Notes under the pieces: generated by a model
What the model saw: the letters and a program-made list of their open reading frames with translations, nothing else
Told to the model about the DNA's origin: nothing
The model's database searches: none
Assembly: GCF_024713945.1 (NCBI RefSeq)
Contig: NW_027461520.1
Coordinates: 248,001-312,000, forward strand
Direction: 5' to 3'
Source: Dermatophagoides farinae
Lineage: Eukaryota; Arthropoda; Arachnida; Sarcoptiformes; Pyroglyphidae
DNA length: 64,000 nucleotides
In this document: positions 47,594 through 57,895 of the stretch, one piece after another
Position numbering within the stretch: position 1 is the stretch's first letter
Layout: each line of letters opens with the position of its first letter
Made by a program: the position numbers and the translations under genes

Positions 47594-50500
47594 ATGTCTA
47601 AACAAATTTCTCTTGAAACTTTTATCGAAACTTATGATTTTGCAACACAAAGTTTTAGTGATCAATACTTATCGTCAATTTTACAAACTGAGCAACAAAA
47701 GTTGATTCTTGATAAAAACACACTCGAACTACAATCTTTTCTTAAACATAAAGAAATAAAAACGTGGTGTACTTTGCGCCAGTTGTATAACACATCCATA
47801 TCAACAACTTCGAACAAGCATTATGTAGATGAAAGTAATTTAGATAAACTATTATATAAATTTACACATGATGAATTAAATATCCTTAATGTTGAAAAAC
47901 TAGAAGAAATATTTAACTATTGCGCTGACGCACTCAATGGCTCAAAAAATATAAGTCAGATCAAGTATGATAAGCTGCAATCATTACTTTTTGATATAAA
48001 ATACTTAATTGCACAAAAAACGTTTGACAAAGAAAATGAACAAATAATTTGTTGGGAAGAACAAATAGCAGAAAACGAAGAACTCGACGAAAATATAAAC
48101 ATAAATTCGATACCAAAAAAGAATCGAATAAACCCTGTTTCATTGTCTTCAATTATACATAATACAAAGAGTCACTACGAATCTAATGTTGCGCAAACTC
48201 AAAATTCTGGCACTACCGTAGATCAAAATCTTGTGCATATTAGCAATATTTCAGGAAATGAGCTAAAAAACTTAGGCTCGAAAGTTTATGGAGATGTAAA
48301 ATCAATAAACAAACTAATCAATTCTTTACGCAAAAAGTCTGATATTATCAGGCGCAATAAGGTAAATAGCAGCGTAGATTTTCAAAACATAGCATGTAAT
48401 GTAAATAAAAGTGAACACTATTTCATTTTCAGTCCGTACTACACTTCAAGTTCAATCAAGCAAGGAATAGCCGGCGATTGCAGTCTTATTTCTGCTTTAG
48501 CTGCAATTGTTAATTATGAAAATCAAACTGGTCAACGACTTTTACATAAAAATATTTACCCAAAAAATTCAAACAATAAACCAATTTTAAGTAGGAGTGG
48601 GATTTACGCAGTCAAATTAAATATTTCCAACAAATTGCTCATTGTGTTTGTAGACGATCTAGTTCCCGTAAATGGTGAACGTAAACCTTTATTGTCAGCA
48701 GGAACTGGAGAAAACGAATTCTGGGTTACTATCTACTCTAAAGCATTCATGAAATTAAATAAGAACTTGAGATTAGGCAATGCAATAAATCCTGCCAATG
48801 AAATTTATCACATTCTAGGTTTTCCTTTTGAAATCGAGAGTATTACTAGAGACATTGAAGTAAATTACAAAGCAAAATTGTGGACACAACTATATAATCA
48901 GTTCAATCAATCACGCATCTTGCTAACTATTGGAACGACAAACCTTAACGACCAAGAATACTGCAACGACAAAGGGGATACGTTTTGTTTAAAAACAGGT
49001 TTAATTCGTAACCACGCTTACCCGGTGCTAGATATGTTCGAGGTTGATGGTTTAAAATTATTTAAAGTGAGAAATACCTGGGGAAAATGTGGTTCAAAGA
49101 AAAATATTAAGAAATATTGTTATACAGTTAGCAAGTCTATTCTTATGTCATGCAAATATTTTTACGATATACATGATGAAGCGATCTTTCTGATAAACTT
49201 TGATCTAGTTGTAAAATATTTTTCATATATTTACATTAATTGGAACGTAGACTTTTTATCCCATCAGCTTGTAGCGCATTTACCATTTTTGTCCTATGAT
49301 TCGACAAAAGACGATAATATTCCAGTTGAACTCGATGTCCAATATCCCATACTAAATCGGCAATTTATAGTTAGTGTTGCTGGTCCATCTCCTAAAGCAG
49401 TTATTTTTATTGTTTTAGCAATGAATTATTTAGAATGCAGCGAAAAATCAGAAGTATCAGTTCCATACAAAGCTTTTCACGTATCACAATCTAGCAAAAT
49501 TAATTTTGCACTGAATAATTGTGAATTAGGAAATTATTCAGACGCTGAACTTATAATGCAAAAAGTAGTTCTAAGCGATCACAGCGAGAATAATCAAATA
49601 ATTTCCGAAAAAAATCCTAGGCTTTGTTATAACCAGAGTGAAGCATTAATAGCATTGAATTTCAAAAATACTTCACAATTAAGCTTTTTAATCTCTACAT
49701 TAAAACCTTCCAAACTCTACAGCTACGCTTCATCTTTGAGGATATATTCTAGTAAAAAAATTTCATTAACTGAGGTTACCCACGACGTATTAAAAACAAA
49801 CAAAGGAGTGAATATTTCAGGTCATGATGCATCTTTTGAAAAAGATATTAAAATTTTATCTATTGAGAATTCGACCTTTCCGTGGCGTGCACTTTCTTAC
49901 GTTTGCTCAAACGAGAAAAAAATATCAGACTTTTATATGCAAAGCAAAATTGGGGAAAACATATTTTTAGACATATACTCAGTTTCCTTCGACGGTAAAA
50001 AAATATCATACAATGCGTATCAACGAGACATTTACATGGCTTTGAACATTGCTCATTTTAGTCTAAATTACAACGATTTTAGCTTGTTTTTACTTTGTGC
50101 ATCGGCGAACGAGAAATGCCACTTGAAATATACGCATTTAAGTAAACAAAAAGAAGACGCTCCTGTGTTTATCAATCGAGCAGAACTTACTAACAAAGCA
50201 CAAATTCACGATCAACGAATTTTATCGTTGGGCAGTATAAACATTCAGTTTTACACGTTAGAGCTAGATTCTCTCAAGGTCGATATTGAATTTTATCAAC
50301 TGCAAATTTATTTTGAAATAAAACAGTCACATACAGTAGCTTTGAAAGCTAAAAAAAACAATTACTTGGTTCATTTATACAGCATTTCAATGAAAGAATT
50401 TGAAAAAAACAACAAACTTGGATTAACTTGCGAAAGTAAAAAACGGTTTAAAAAAACCAAATTAGAAAAATGCACATCAATCCATAAGATAGACACATTC

Positions 50501-50677
50501 CACCTGAAAAATGCAAGCAAGTCAGAAAACGTAAATACATCGTACATTAGTGATGAATTAACACTAATTATCAGCCCACGCTTATTTTACTTCATCGAAA
50601 TTGAAAATACTAACGTGATAAATTTAGATGTGGCAACAAGCATGATTATCAACACAAAGCTCGAAGCGATTTTCTAA
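47594..50677 (+). CDS. Calpain-family cysteine protease
   Basis: 1027 residues in one exon. The catalytic core spans about 270-560 with a complete triad: C296 in GIAGDCSLISALAAI, H474 in RNHAYPVLDMFEVDG and N494 in VRNTWG. The order matches the calpain C2 family, which performs regulated, often calcium-dependent cleavage. The N-terminal 260 residues are helical and unlike the EF-hand proteins. The C-terminal 450 residues contain repeated beta-rich C2-like modules, as in calpain-7/PalB. No calcium-binding EF-hands are seen. Apicomplexans usually carry a single calpain of the calpain-7 type, essential where studied; this one fits. It lies about 220 bases from the ARP6 start, divergently oriented. 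Confidence 0.9.
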   Translation: MSKQISLETFIETYDFATQSFSDQYLSSILQTEQQKLILDKNTLELQSFLKHKEIKTWCTLRQLYNTSISTTSNKHYVDESNLDKLLYKFTHDELNILNVEKLEEIFNYCADALNGSKNISQIKYDKLQSLLFDIKYLIAQKTFDKENEQIICWEEQIAENEELDENININSIPKKNRINPVSLSSIIHNTKSHYESNVAQTQNSGTTVDQNLVHISNISGNELKNLGSKVYGDVKSINKLINSLRKKSDIIRRNKVNSSVDFQNIACNVNKSEHYFIFSPYYTSSSIKQGIAGDCSLISALAAIVNYENQTGQRLLHKNIYPKNSNNKPILSRSGIYAVKLNISNKLLIVFVDDLVPVNGERKPLLSAGTGENEFWVTIYSKAFMKLNKNLRLGNAINPANEIYHILGFPFEIESITRDIEVNYKAKLWTQLYNQFNQSRILLTIGTTNLNDQEYCNDKGDTFCLKTGLIRNHAYPVLDMFEVDGLKLFKVRNTWGKCGSKKNIKKYCYTVSKSILMSCKYFYDIHDEAIFLINFDLVVKYFSYIYINWNVDFLSHQLVAHLPFLSYDSTKDDNIPVELDVQYPILNRQFIVSVAGPSPKAVIFIVLAMNYLECSEKSEVSVPYKAFHVSQSSKINFALNNCELGNYSDAELIMQKVVLSDHSENNQIISEKNPRLCYNQSEALIALNFKNTSQLSFLISTLKPSKLYSYASSLRIYSSKKISLTEVTHDVLKTNKGVNISGHDASFEKDIKILSIENSTFPWRALSYVCSNEKKISDFYMQSKIGENIFLDIYSVSFDGKKISYNAYQRDIYMALNIAHFSLNYNDFSLFLLCASANEKCHLKYTHLSKQKEDAPVFINRAELTNKAQIHDQRILSLGSINIQFYTLELDSLKVDIEFYQLQIYFEIKQSHTVALKAKKNNYLVHLYSISMKEFEKNNKLGLTCESKKRFKKTKLEKCTSIHKIDTFHLKNASKSENVNTSYISDELTLIISPRLFYFIEIENTNVINLDVATSMIINTKLEAIF

Positions 50678-50899
50678 ACATGTCAATTTTGCATGTTTAG
50701 TGAAAAAACGGAGTCAATACAAAATTAAAATTAACCGAAGTACGTAGAACGAAGTCGAGGCTTATTTATATTAATAGTATAAAACAATAAAAAGAAAGTA
50801 AATAAATTATTATTACAATAGTTTTGGTTTTCCAAAAAATCTTTAATTACTTCTGTCAAGAAAAAGCTTTATCTTATAAATTTCAACGTGCCCGCATCA

Positions 50900-51601
50900 A
50901 TGCAATGCGATAATGTAATTTGGGATTGTTGTGGAAAGCTGTTTTGCTCTTATAAGTCCAAGTAAGTTGTGTACAACGTAACGAAATTCAGGTTCAAAAC
51001 AACAGTACTATGTAAAAACAAGTACAATGTAACAGGGCTTTGCACTAAGTCCAACTGCCCTTTAGCTAATGGATACTATGCAACAATTATAGAAGATAAT
51101 GAAGAATGTTATCTTTACCTGAAAACACCAGAAAGAGCCAACACTCCAGCTAAAATGTGGGAAAAAATCAAACTTGACACAAACACAGTAGAGGCCTTCA
51201 AACAGATTGACCGATCGATGAAAAACGTGTATAAAGAATATTTAATCCAGCGATGTAAACGCAGATTGTGTCGTATTCGCGAATACTTACAAAAATCGCG
51301 GGTACTCGCAGAAAAAGAACGTCCAGTGCTTGTTACAGAGTCGAAAAAACTAGCGAAGAGAGAAAGTTCACGAGAAATTAAAGCGCTTCGGGCTGCGAAA
51401 ATCACCACTAATTTAGAGCAAGAACTGGTCAAACGACTTAAATCTGGTTACTATTCAGAAATTTATAACTTTAATAAAGCTCAATTTGACGAAGTTCTCG
51501 ACGAAGCGAACGATCAAAACGACATGTTGGAGGATCTTGAAGCTGAAGAATTTTCAGAAGATGAAATACTTGAAGAAAATATTGAAATTGAGGACTTGTG
51601 A
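50900..51601 (+). CDS. MAK16: Ribosome biogenesis protein MAK16
   Basis: Two exons, 50900-50961 and 50992-51601, are joined by a 30-nt intron (GTAAGT...TTCAG) and give 223 residues. The first exon restores the diagnostic start MQCDNVIWDCCGKLFCSYKS. FKTTVLCKNKYNVTGLC, SNCPLANGYYATI, CYLYLKTPERANTPAKMWE and ERLKSGYYSEIYNF equivalents follow. MAK16 is a nucleolar factor for 60S subunit maturation, working with RPF1 and binding 25S/28S rRNA. The C-terminal 40 residues are very acidic (EDLEAEEFSEDEILEENIE), as in the family. Four cysteines form the zinc-binding pattern. Confidence 0.95.
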
Positions 51602-51617
51602 AGATTCAGTACAGTCA

Positions 51618-51934
51618 TCACGTCAAAGAGTTGAAACTCTTTGCGAACTCTTCAACTAAAGAGTTTATTTCTAATAGCTGTTGAAACGTGGTTTTATATT
51701 CGGCAACTGTAGATCCTGACAGTTCCCTGACCATGTTGTATTTATCATCGTGGTCGCCGATAATATTGCTAACATTTACTGGATTAACAATAAAATTTGA
51801 ATTTTTTTGTATGCACATGTAAATTTCATCGAGTTCTTTATTTATGATATCGATGTTTGCTAAATAGAATTAAATGAAATCGACTTACATCCCATCGCTC
51901 TGATGGATTCATATGTTTCAATACTATCACTCAT
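51618..51934 (-). CDS. Hypothetical coiled-coil protein, 95 aa
   Basis: Two exons, 51889-51934 and 51618-51859, are joined by a 29-nt intron (GTAAGT...ATTTAG) and give 95 residues. The start MSDSIETYESIRAMG leads into a helix (NIDIINKELDEIYMCIQKN). After a short loop, a second helix ends FQQLLEINSLVEEFAKSFNS. A two-helix coiled-coil subunit of a small complex (BLOC- or dynactin-like) would fit, but there is no diagnostic motif. Its stop lies 16 bases from that of MAK16. Confidence 0.6.
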
Positions 51935-52031
51935 TTTTGAACTATAAATTCCCTTTTTTGAAAACTAATGAGTGACAATAATTTTGACAACACGAATAAA
52001 TTTTTAAATTCATAAAAAAAATAATAGTGTA

Positions 52032-53183
52032 ATGGATTTTGGAGGAGATTATTTTTTATGGAAAATCGACCAAACCTTGTTCTTACTGAATGGCGAAAAT
52101 AATAAAAAAATTTCCAAAAAGTTTGTGTGCCAGAATACGTCGGGTGAAACGCTGACATGGTGGGAAATAATATTGAAAATTCAAGAAATAGATGGCTTGA
52201 AATATGTGTCTTTATTTTTAATAACCAACATATATTATGAGAACTATCATATGTGCATTCAGAGATGTTTGCCACGCTATCAGTGTTACATGGTCAATTC
52301 AAACGATATAGAGGTTTCATCACTGTCAGACGTGTGGCTGCCATCTTTGAAGCAAAACGAGTGTAGAGGTAGCGATGTGTTTTTACTATACGATGTCTTG
52401 CTAGAACAGCTACAAAACCTGACTCAGAAATACATTGTTGTCAAACTTCAACTACAGTATCGAAGTTCATTGGGGAAATACTACGGGCTAGACTTAGGGC
52501 TTTTTGGCTGTGATCAGATTGTGAGTTACTCCATTTTGGGAAAAACATTTCAAGCAAGTAGTAACTACTTTGCCAGATCGAACTTGATAACTAAAAGCAC
52601 CTATAATGAATTTCACAAGTCACACTTTTCTTTTGACGAATGTGTTTCTGATCAGACAAGATTTTTGCTCCGAAACAGATTTAACAGCGAATTTACCATT
52701 GAAAAATTTAATAGTTACTTACTAGCTTTCTTGATCTCGCCGTGCGAGAGCAGACTTTTCTTACTGCCAACGAGTGGGCTACTCTATATATTGGAGTTGT
52801 TTGATTATCACCACATGAATATCTACACAGACATTGTGGCGTCTGCAATCAAAAACAGAGTTCCTAGGCTTAAAGATCTGATAAAAATCAAAATGATAGT
52901 TCGGCCTTCTATTGTGTTATTCAATCTAATGTTTTGGTCTGTTGTGCTTGTTGCATTCAGGAAACGACAAGTTGAGCCGCGCGAGTACATTTTGCTGCAA
53001 GAGTTTTTTGTTGAAGAACAGTTTGGACCTACTGTTTCACAAAAGTCAGAAAAAATAATATTGAGTTTTTTTAATCGCTCAATCAAAAACAAACTAGCAA
53101 TTAATCTCAACCATCACGAAACTCCTGGTTCAGTATTAGAGCAACATGTCAGTTACGAAAGCTTCAACGCAACCGCAGCCTAA
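52032..53183 (+). CDS. Unknown protein, 383 aa
   Basis: A single ATG-initiated exon starting MDFGGDYFLWKIDQTLFLLN. The N-terminal 200 residues are mixed alpha/beta with aromatic-rich strands (TLTWWEIILKIQEIDGLKYV). The C-terminal half is helical, with several cysteines and a hydrophobic stretch (VRPSIVLFNLMFWSVVLVAF) near residue 300 that might be a transmembrane helix. No known domain is recognised. It is divergently arranged with the 95-residue gene (97 bases apart) and followed after 73 bases by DHFR-TS. Confidence 0.65.
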   Translation: MDFGGDYFLWKIDQTLFLLNGENNKKISKKFVCQNTSGETLTWWEIILKIQEIDGLKYVSLFLITNIYYENYHMCIQRCLPRYQCYMVNSNDIEVSSLSDVWLPSLKQNECRGSDVFLLYDVLLEQLQNLTQKYIVVKLQLQYRSSLGKYYGLDLGLFGCDQIVSYSILGKTFQASSNYFARSNLITKSTYNEFHKSHFSFDECVSDQTRFLLRNRFNSEFTIEKFNSYLLAFLISPCESRLFLLPTSGLLYILELFDYHHMNIYTDIVASAIKNRVPRLKDLIKIKMIVRPSIVLFNLMFWSVVLVAFRKRQVEPREYILLQEFFVEEQFGPTVSQKSEKIILSFFNRSIKNKLAINLNHHETPGSVLEQHVSYESFNATAA

Positions 53184-53256
53184 TTAAATAGAATTATTTT
53201 TTAATTAATACAAGGTAAATGGTTAATTATACCACTTCTGTAATTCGCGCTGGCAT

Positions 53257-54822
53257 ATGTTACAACCAGTCTCTTCTCATATTAAAACACAGAATAATGT
53301 ATATTCGATTTTAGGTATGTAAAATCGTATAAATATTGTAGCTTCTAACTTAAGAGGCGGGATAGGTTTTAAAAACCAGCTGCCTTGGAAAATTAAAAAA
53401 GACCTGCAGTTTTTTCAATTCATAACGACGAACTACCAAAAAAAAAACTGGAAAAATACTTTGATTTTGGGAGCTAATACTTTAGCTTCGCTCCCAAGTC
53501 AAATAAACGACAGATCTATCAAAGTTCTATCTCAAAAAAAAAAAGGACAGAATTTCTACTCGTCAATTCCAAACTTGTTATTTGAGAACGATAATTCAAC
53601 TCATTTTGTTTGTGGTGGAGCTTCCATATATGACGCGTTTCACAAACTAAAAATACCAAGATTAGTTTTTTGGACTAGAGTGAATTCTAGTAACCCAACC
53701 GATACAAAGGTTGATTTAACTGAAATGTTGAGAAACTACAGAGTTGTTGCTCTTACTAAAACTGCAAAAGACAATAACATTCTTTATGACCATTGTGTGT
53801 TAGCTAACAAATCTTTATCTTCGTTTGAGTTGTCGAAAGAGTTATCAAATATTAGAAAGTTAAAGTATTTCAATCGAACTAAAACTAACGACTCATCATA
53901 CGAAAATTTAGGTGACTCTAAACCATTTCAAAATTATCCCGATCCGAGTTTATTACAACACGAGGAGTTCCAATATTTAAAACACGCTAACGATATTTTA
54001 AAAACAGGTTCGAGATCTAATAACCGTACTGGGATAGATACATTGATGAAGTTTGGACTAGTGATGCGTTACGACTTAACGACTTCTTTTCCATTACTAA
54101 CTACTAAAAAAGTTTTTTGGAACGGAATTGTTAAGGAATTGCTATGGTTCCTTAGGGGTCAAACTGATTCAAAAATTTTAGAGCGAGATAATGTCAATAT
54201 TTGGAAAGATAACGCTTCGAAGGAATTCTTGGAAAAAAGAGGACTCAAGAACTACCAGGAAGGAGACCTAGGTCCCATTTACGGCTTTCAATGGAGACAC
54301 TTTGGAGCTGATTATAAAAACTGTCACACGGATTATTCCAACAAAGGTATTGATCAGATCAAAAACTTAATCGAAATGATCAAAAAAGATCCCACATCCC
54401 GTCGGCTTATTGTTTCAGCTTGGAATCCCATGGCAATCGACAAAATGGCGCTTCCGCCGTGCCATGTATTGTCGCAATTTCATGTAGATGCGGCCAAAAA
54501 AGAAATCTCATGCGCATTGTATCAAAGAAGCGGGGATTGGGGTTTAGGTGTTCCATTTAACATCGCATCATACGCACTACTTTGTCATATTATTGGAAAA
54601 CTCACTGGTTACAAACCAAAAGAGCTTGTTCATTTTGTGGCGAACGCGCATATTTACGCGAACCACGAAGATTCGATTCGATCACAGTGCAATAAAGTAC
54701 CGAACCCATTTCCAGAAATCCAAATCAATCACATTGACGACATTGCCGATATTACTAGTAACGATATTAAATTGCGTAATTACGTGCCGAAGAAAGCGAT
54801 AAAAATGATTTTTGTTGTATAA
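53257..54822 (+). CDS. DHFR-TS: Bifunctional dihydrofolate reductase-thymidylate synthase
   Basis: Two exons, 53257-53314 and 53342-54822, are joined by a 27-nt intron (GTATGT...TTGTAG) and give 512 residues. Splicing joins NVYSIL to ASNLRGGIGFKNQLPWK and thereby completes the first DHFR strand; the unspliced frame hits a stop. The DHFR domain (to about 190) has LPWKIKKD (catalytic acid), LGANTLASLP and GGASIYDAF. A short junction leads to the TS domain (about 230-512) with RTGIDTLMKFG, FPLLTTKKVFW, the nucleophile C393 in PPCHVLSQF, the YQRSGDWGLGVPFN loop and HIYANH. The fused enzyme makes dTMP and recycles folate. It is typical of apicomplexans, kinetoplastids and plants and is the antifolate drug target. 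Confidence 0.96.
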
Positions 54823-54918
54823 AAACGAAAGCGCATTTTTGGCTTACATCACTCGTGTTTTTCTCTTTAGAGTAATTAATGGTGCATAAAATAATATAAA
54901 CGAATACATATCAAAGCA

Positions 54919-55252
54919 ATGAATGTCTTTGATTCAACCGGATATTACGGAAACAATAATTCATACAGACCTATTCCAGACCAGAACCGTAAGTCAGTTG
55001 AGGAAAGTTTGAAAATTTAAAACTTCACTCTGGATTTTTTTTTTATACATTTTAGATTATTCGCAACCAGTACTTGTCGACACAGTTTATTACAATGACG
55101 CTATAGCTCGAAAAAACGAAGAGGAATTTCGTTATAAAGTTAAACAGTTTGACTTCGCAGTGGCGCTTTTGCCACTGGTTTGCTTTTTAGCAAACCCTAT
55201 CTTTTGGATTTTACTTCTCTTTATAATTCTTTATTTTGTACTGATCCGATAA
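54919..55252 (+). CDS. Small C-terminally anchored membrane protein, 88 aa
   Basis: Two exons, 54919-54988 and 55056-55252, are joined by a 67-nt intron (GTAAGT...TTTTAG) and give 88 residues. The first half is polar and Tyr/Asn-rich (MNVFDSTGYYGNNNSYRPIP). The C-terminal 35 residues are two adjacent hydrophobic stretches (FAVALLPLVCFLANPIF and WILLLFIILYFVLIR), suggesting a hairpin or tail anchor. The layout of polar N terminus and double membrane segment recalls small ER or Golgi adaptor proteins. The family is not recognised. Confidence 0.6.
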
Positions 55253-55374
55253 CTTACATTTTTTGCAACCCAAAACAAAGGTGCTAAAATTTTGGTCCAA
55301 AAACATGTATTCGATTGTTAAGTTTGAAGGTCCTAGTAAGAAAATGATCAAATTTTCATACTTCCGTAACAACT

Positions 55375-56205
55375 ATGACGTGTGAAAAAAATGATGATAT
55401 ATACAATGCTGACTTGACTGCACTTAGAATGAGTTGCATACAACTTTGTTTGAGAAAACAAATAAAGCCATTTTTAGAACGACAATGCGAAAACGATGGT
55501 CAAAATTGTTTATTGATCGAATCGTATAAAAAATTAGTTTCTGATATATCCAGACATACATGTCAAAAAAAATCTAACTGTATTTCTCAGAAGTATCAAG
55601 TTACGATCAACAACTCAATGGTAGTTTGGTATTTGCCAGTTACCTTTTTAATGAAAAATTATCAAAAATACAAAGATGACGAATTGACAAAACTTTTTAA
55701 GGGTGCTTTTATAGGCTTATGCTCAAATCTACTACATGGATCGGATAAGCTCGATATACCCTCAGAATATGACATCAAAGGAATGGTGTTAATTGTTGTT
55801 TTTGATCAACAAACTCTAAACAACTTTAACTTCTATCACTGCAAAAGAATTTTGAAGGTCTTGACTCAATTTATTTGTAGTCTAAACAAAACACTTGTGC
55901 AGCATATGATCTTGGTCGGATTTGAAGCATTATTTGATTTCAGATGGGTGTTGTTAGAAGGCGTATATAACAATTCCGTTGAAAGTTTGACCGTTAAAAT
56001 TTTAGAATTTACTGCTGATTCTTTTTTTTCTCAATTCACAATGAATCCGTCTTTAAGCTTGGATATCTCTTTTAACTTCAATTTTTCATGGTTTTTTACC
56101 AAATATAAACACGACCTGGACCCATGTCTAACTGATTTACTGTTTGATTATTATGACAATGAAGTGAAAACTATTTTATCCGGACCATTAGCCGAACTCA
56201 GGTAG
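55375..56205 (+). CDS. Unknown protein, 276 aa
   Basis: An ATG-initiated frame (MTCEKNDDIYNADLTALRMS) with many cysteines scattered through the first 110 residues and an alpha/beta pattern later (MVLIVVFDQQTLNNFNF, LVQHMILVGFEALFD). No signal peptide or clear motif. The last codons read CTC AGG TAG, and a GT donor overlaps the stop at 56202. A 64-nt intron would join it in phase to the following coiled-coil frame, giving one 508-residue protein. I list the two separately because the donor (GTAGAA) is weak. Confidence 0.55.
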   Translation: MTCEKNDDIYNADLTALRMSCIQLCLRKQIKPFLERQCENDGQNCLLIESYKKLVSDISRHTCQKKSNCISQKYQVTINNSMVVWYLPVTFLMKNYQKYKDDELTKLFKGAFIGLCSNLLHGSDKLDIPSEYDIKGMVLIVVFDQQTLNNFNFYHCKRILKVLTQFICSLNKTLVQHMILVGFEALFDFRWVLLEGVYNNSVESLTVKILEFTADSFFSQFTMNPSLSLDISFNFNFSWFFTKYKHDLDPCLTDLLFDYYDNEVKTILSGPLAELR

Positions 56206-56359
56206 AAATTACGGTCTGGAATCTATATGTTGTATTAAATGAACTGATGTGTGTGTCATAAAAAGCAAAATAAGTATTTTTCAAAATGTCAATCTAATAT
56301 ACGATGAGTGTTGTTTTACGACAAGAAAGGACTTTATTTCAAATCAAATAAAAGTTTTT

Positions 56360-56965
56360 ATGGCTCATCAAATATATTCTTTAAAAAATAGCATGCACAA
56401 TGATTTAAATAATTTTAAGTCTGAACCCGATATAAACACCTCTAAAACAACAAGTACCCAAAGTTCGAAGTCACTAGATTTCAATACTGAATTTGGTTTT
56501 CTTCATGACTGTAATCGACTTGCAGAAATAATTGATTCAAACAAAAAAAACTCGCAAGTACAGATGCTGAATGAATATAATCTTGAACTTAAAAATCAAT
56601 TGCTAGATATGTCTAAATTTTTGAAAGACTTAAAAAAGCGATACAAACTTGTTATGGCTGAATATGAAAATGTTTGTCAAAATTATATCACTTTAGAAAA
56701 GCTACACGAAAAATTATACAGAAAGTACCATAATTTAGTAAAAAAATTCCAAATTTCTTCTGAAAAAACATCCAAATCTACGCAAACTAGCGAGAAAAAA
56801 CGGTTGACGTTCGACAGCACAGTAAATCTCGTTTCAATTACTCCTTCTAATGTGTTAGAAAGCACACTAACCACTGAACAAACTTCCATTCTTCGTTACA
56901 AGCAGAGATCAATATTTTTCGAAAAACAGTTTGGCATACATAAAGATTTGATGATATATTTATAG
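56360..56965 (+). CDS. Coiled-coil protein (or 3' exon of previous gene)
   Basis: From the first ATG this encodes 201 residues. The frame is open for a further 37 codons upstream with plausible residues (VNLIYDECCFTTRKDFIS), which favours it being the 3' part of the preceding gene. Residues 60-140 form a parallel coiled coil rich in Leu, Lys and Glu (LELKNQLLDMSKFLKDLKKR). A polar Ser/Thr linker and a short conserved-looking C terminus (KQRSIFFEKQFGIHKDL) follow. No specific family is recognised; cytoskeletal or scaffold roles are typical for such proteins. Confidence 0.5.
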   Translation: MAHQIYSLKNSMHNDLNNFKSEPDINTSKTTSTQSSKSLDFNTEFGFLHDCNRLAEIIDSNKKNSQVQMLNEYNLELKNQLLDMSKFLKDLKKRYKLVMAEYENVCQNYITLEKLHEKLYRKYHNLVKKFQISSEKTSKSTQTSEKKRLTFDSTVNLVSITPSNVLESTLTTEQTSILRYKQRSIFFEKQFGIHKDLMIYL

Positions 56966-57048
56966 TAATGTTGGCAATTGTATACCAAAACAGCTATTCT
57001 ATTTGTTCATTGTTTACTATTAAACTTTTTCAATGTTTCAACACCGTA

Positions 57049-57813
57049 TTACTTTGAATAGGCTGAATCGAGAGCGTCGGTGTAAAGTTTTTTTTTAAAG
57101 TAGCCGCTTCGAAGTAATATATCATTTTCGTTAATTTCCATTATGTCAAGAAGTGTAAACAAGTCACCCGATACTTCGTCAATTGATACCCCGCTACGAT
57201 ACTTATTATCAATGATGTGCAATCGAGCAAATAATTGAAACGTGAATCTAGAGACAATAGCTTTTATTGCATCAGCCAATTCTAAATAGAAGTCCTGATG
57301 ATACTGGATTATTTCTATTTTTTTAACATCTACCTGTTCTATGATTTCGCTTAGCCCGCCGATTTTTCCAACTTCTTCTTCTTCAGTCCCAGAGCGTTTA
57401 ATAGGTGGGTTTACTATGATTTGCGTTTGGTTGGGATGATTGAACAATTTTTCTCTTTTAATCTCGTTTTTAACCAATCGTTTAATTAACATATCGGCTT
57501 GAGTTTGAGTTGAGATTGCTCGCTCCAAAACTTTGTCTTGTTTCTTTAGGGTTTCGTTAATATGTTTGATGTCATACTCAGTATCAGAACCTGATTCATG
57601 AGACGTGTTACTCGAATCAGACGGTTCTCCTATTTTTTCTACGCTTTTATTGATATGGTTTCCGTCATATCCATGTGAATAATGAAACGAAACGAGTGGT
57701 ACTAAAGACGGAGGTTCTTTTAGTTCGATTCCAGTTTCCTTTTTAGGGACCGAGCTATTCTTGTCATCTGTACAAAATACCAGTCCTAGTCCGATGAACA
57801 CTAAACTATACAT
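57049..57813 (-). CDS. Putative secreted protein, 254 aa
   Basis: Starts MYSLVFIGLGLVFCTDDKNS, a short hydrophobic signal-like segment with a likely cleavage before TDD. Residues 20-90 are Ser/Gly/His-rich and acidic. Then comes a helical region with a poly-Glu patch (SGTEEEEVGKIGG) and a longer amphipathic helix near 175-210 (LELADAIKAIVSRFTFQLF). No cysteines occur after the signal, so it is not a disulphide-rich surface protein. The family is unknown; a secreted or dense-granule-like protein is possible but unproven. Confidence 0.55.
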   Translation of the reverse strand: MYSLVFIGLGLVFCTDDKNSSVPKKETGIELKEPPSLVPLVSFHYSHGYDGNHINKSVEKIGEPSDSSNTSHESGSDTEYDIKHINETLKKQDKVLERAISTQTQADMLIKRLVKNEIKREKLFNHPNQTQIIVNPPIKRSGTEEEEVGKIGGLSEIIEQVDVKKIEIIQYHQDFYLELADAIKAIVSRFTFQLFARLHIIDNKYRSGVSIDEVSGDLFTLLDIMEINENDILLRSGYFKKKLYTDALDSAYSK

Positions 57814-57895
57814 GTGTTATAAATCTGTTCTCCAAGTTCAATTATTGAAGAATATACACGAAAAAAGTTAATCTAAATAATAGACAATTATATAT

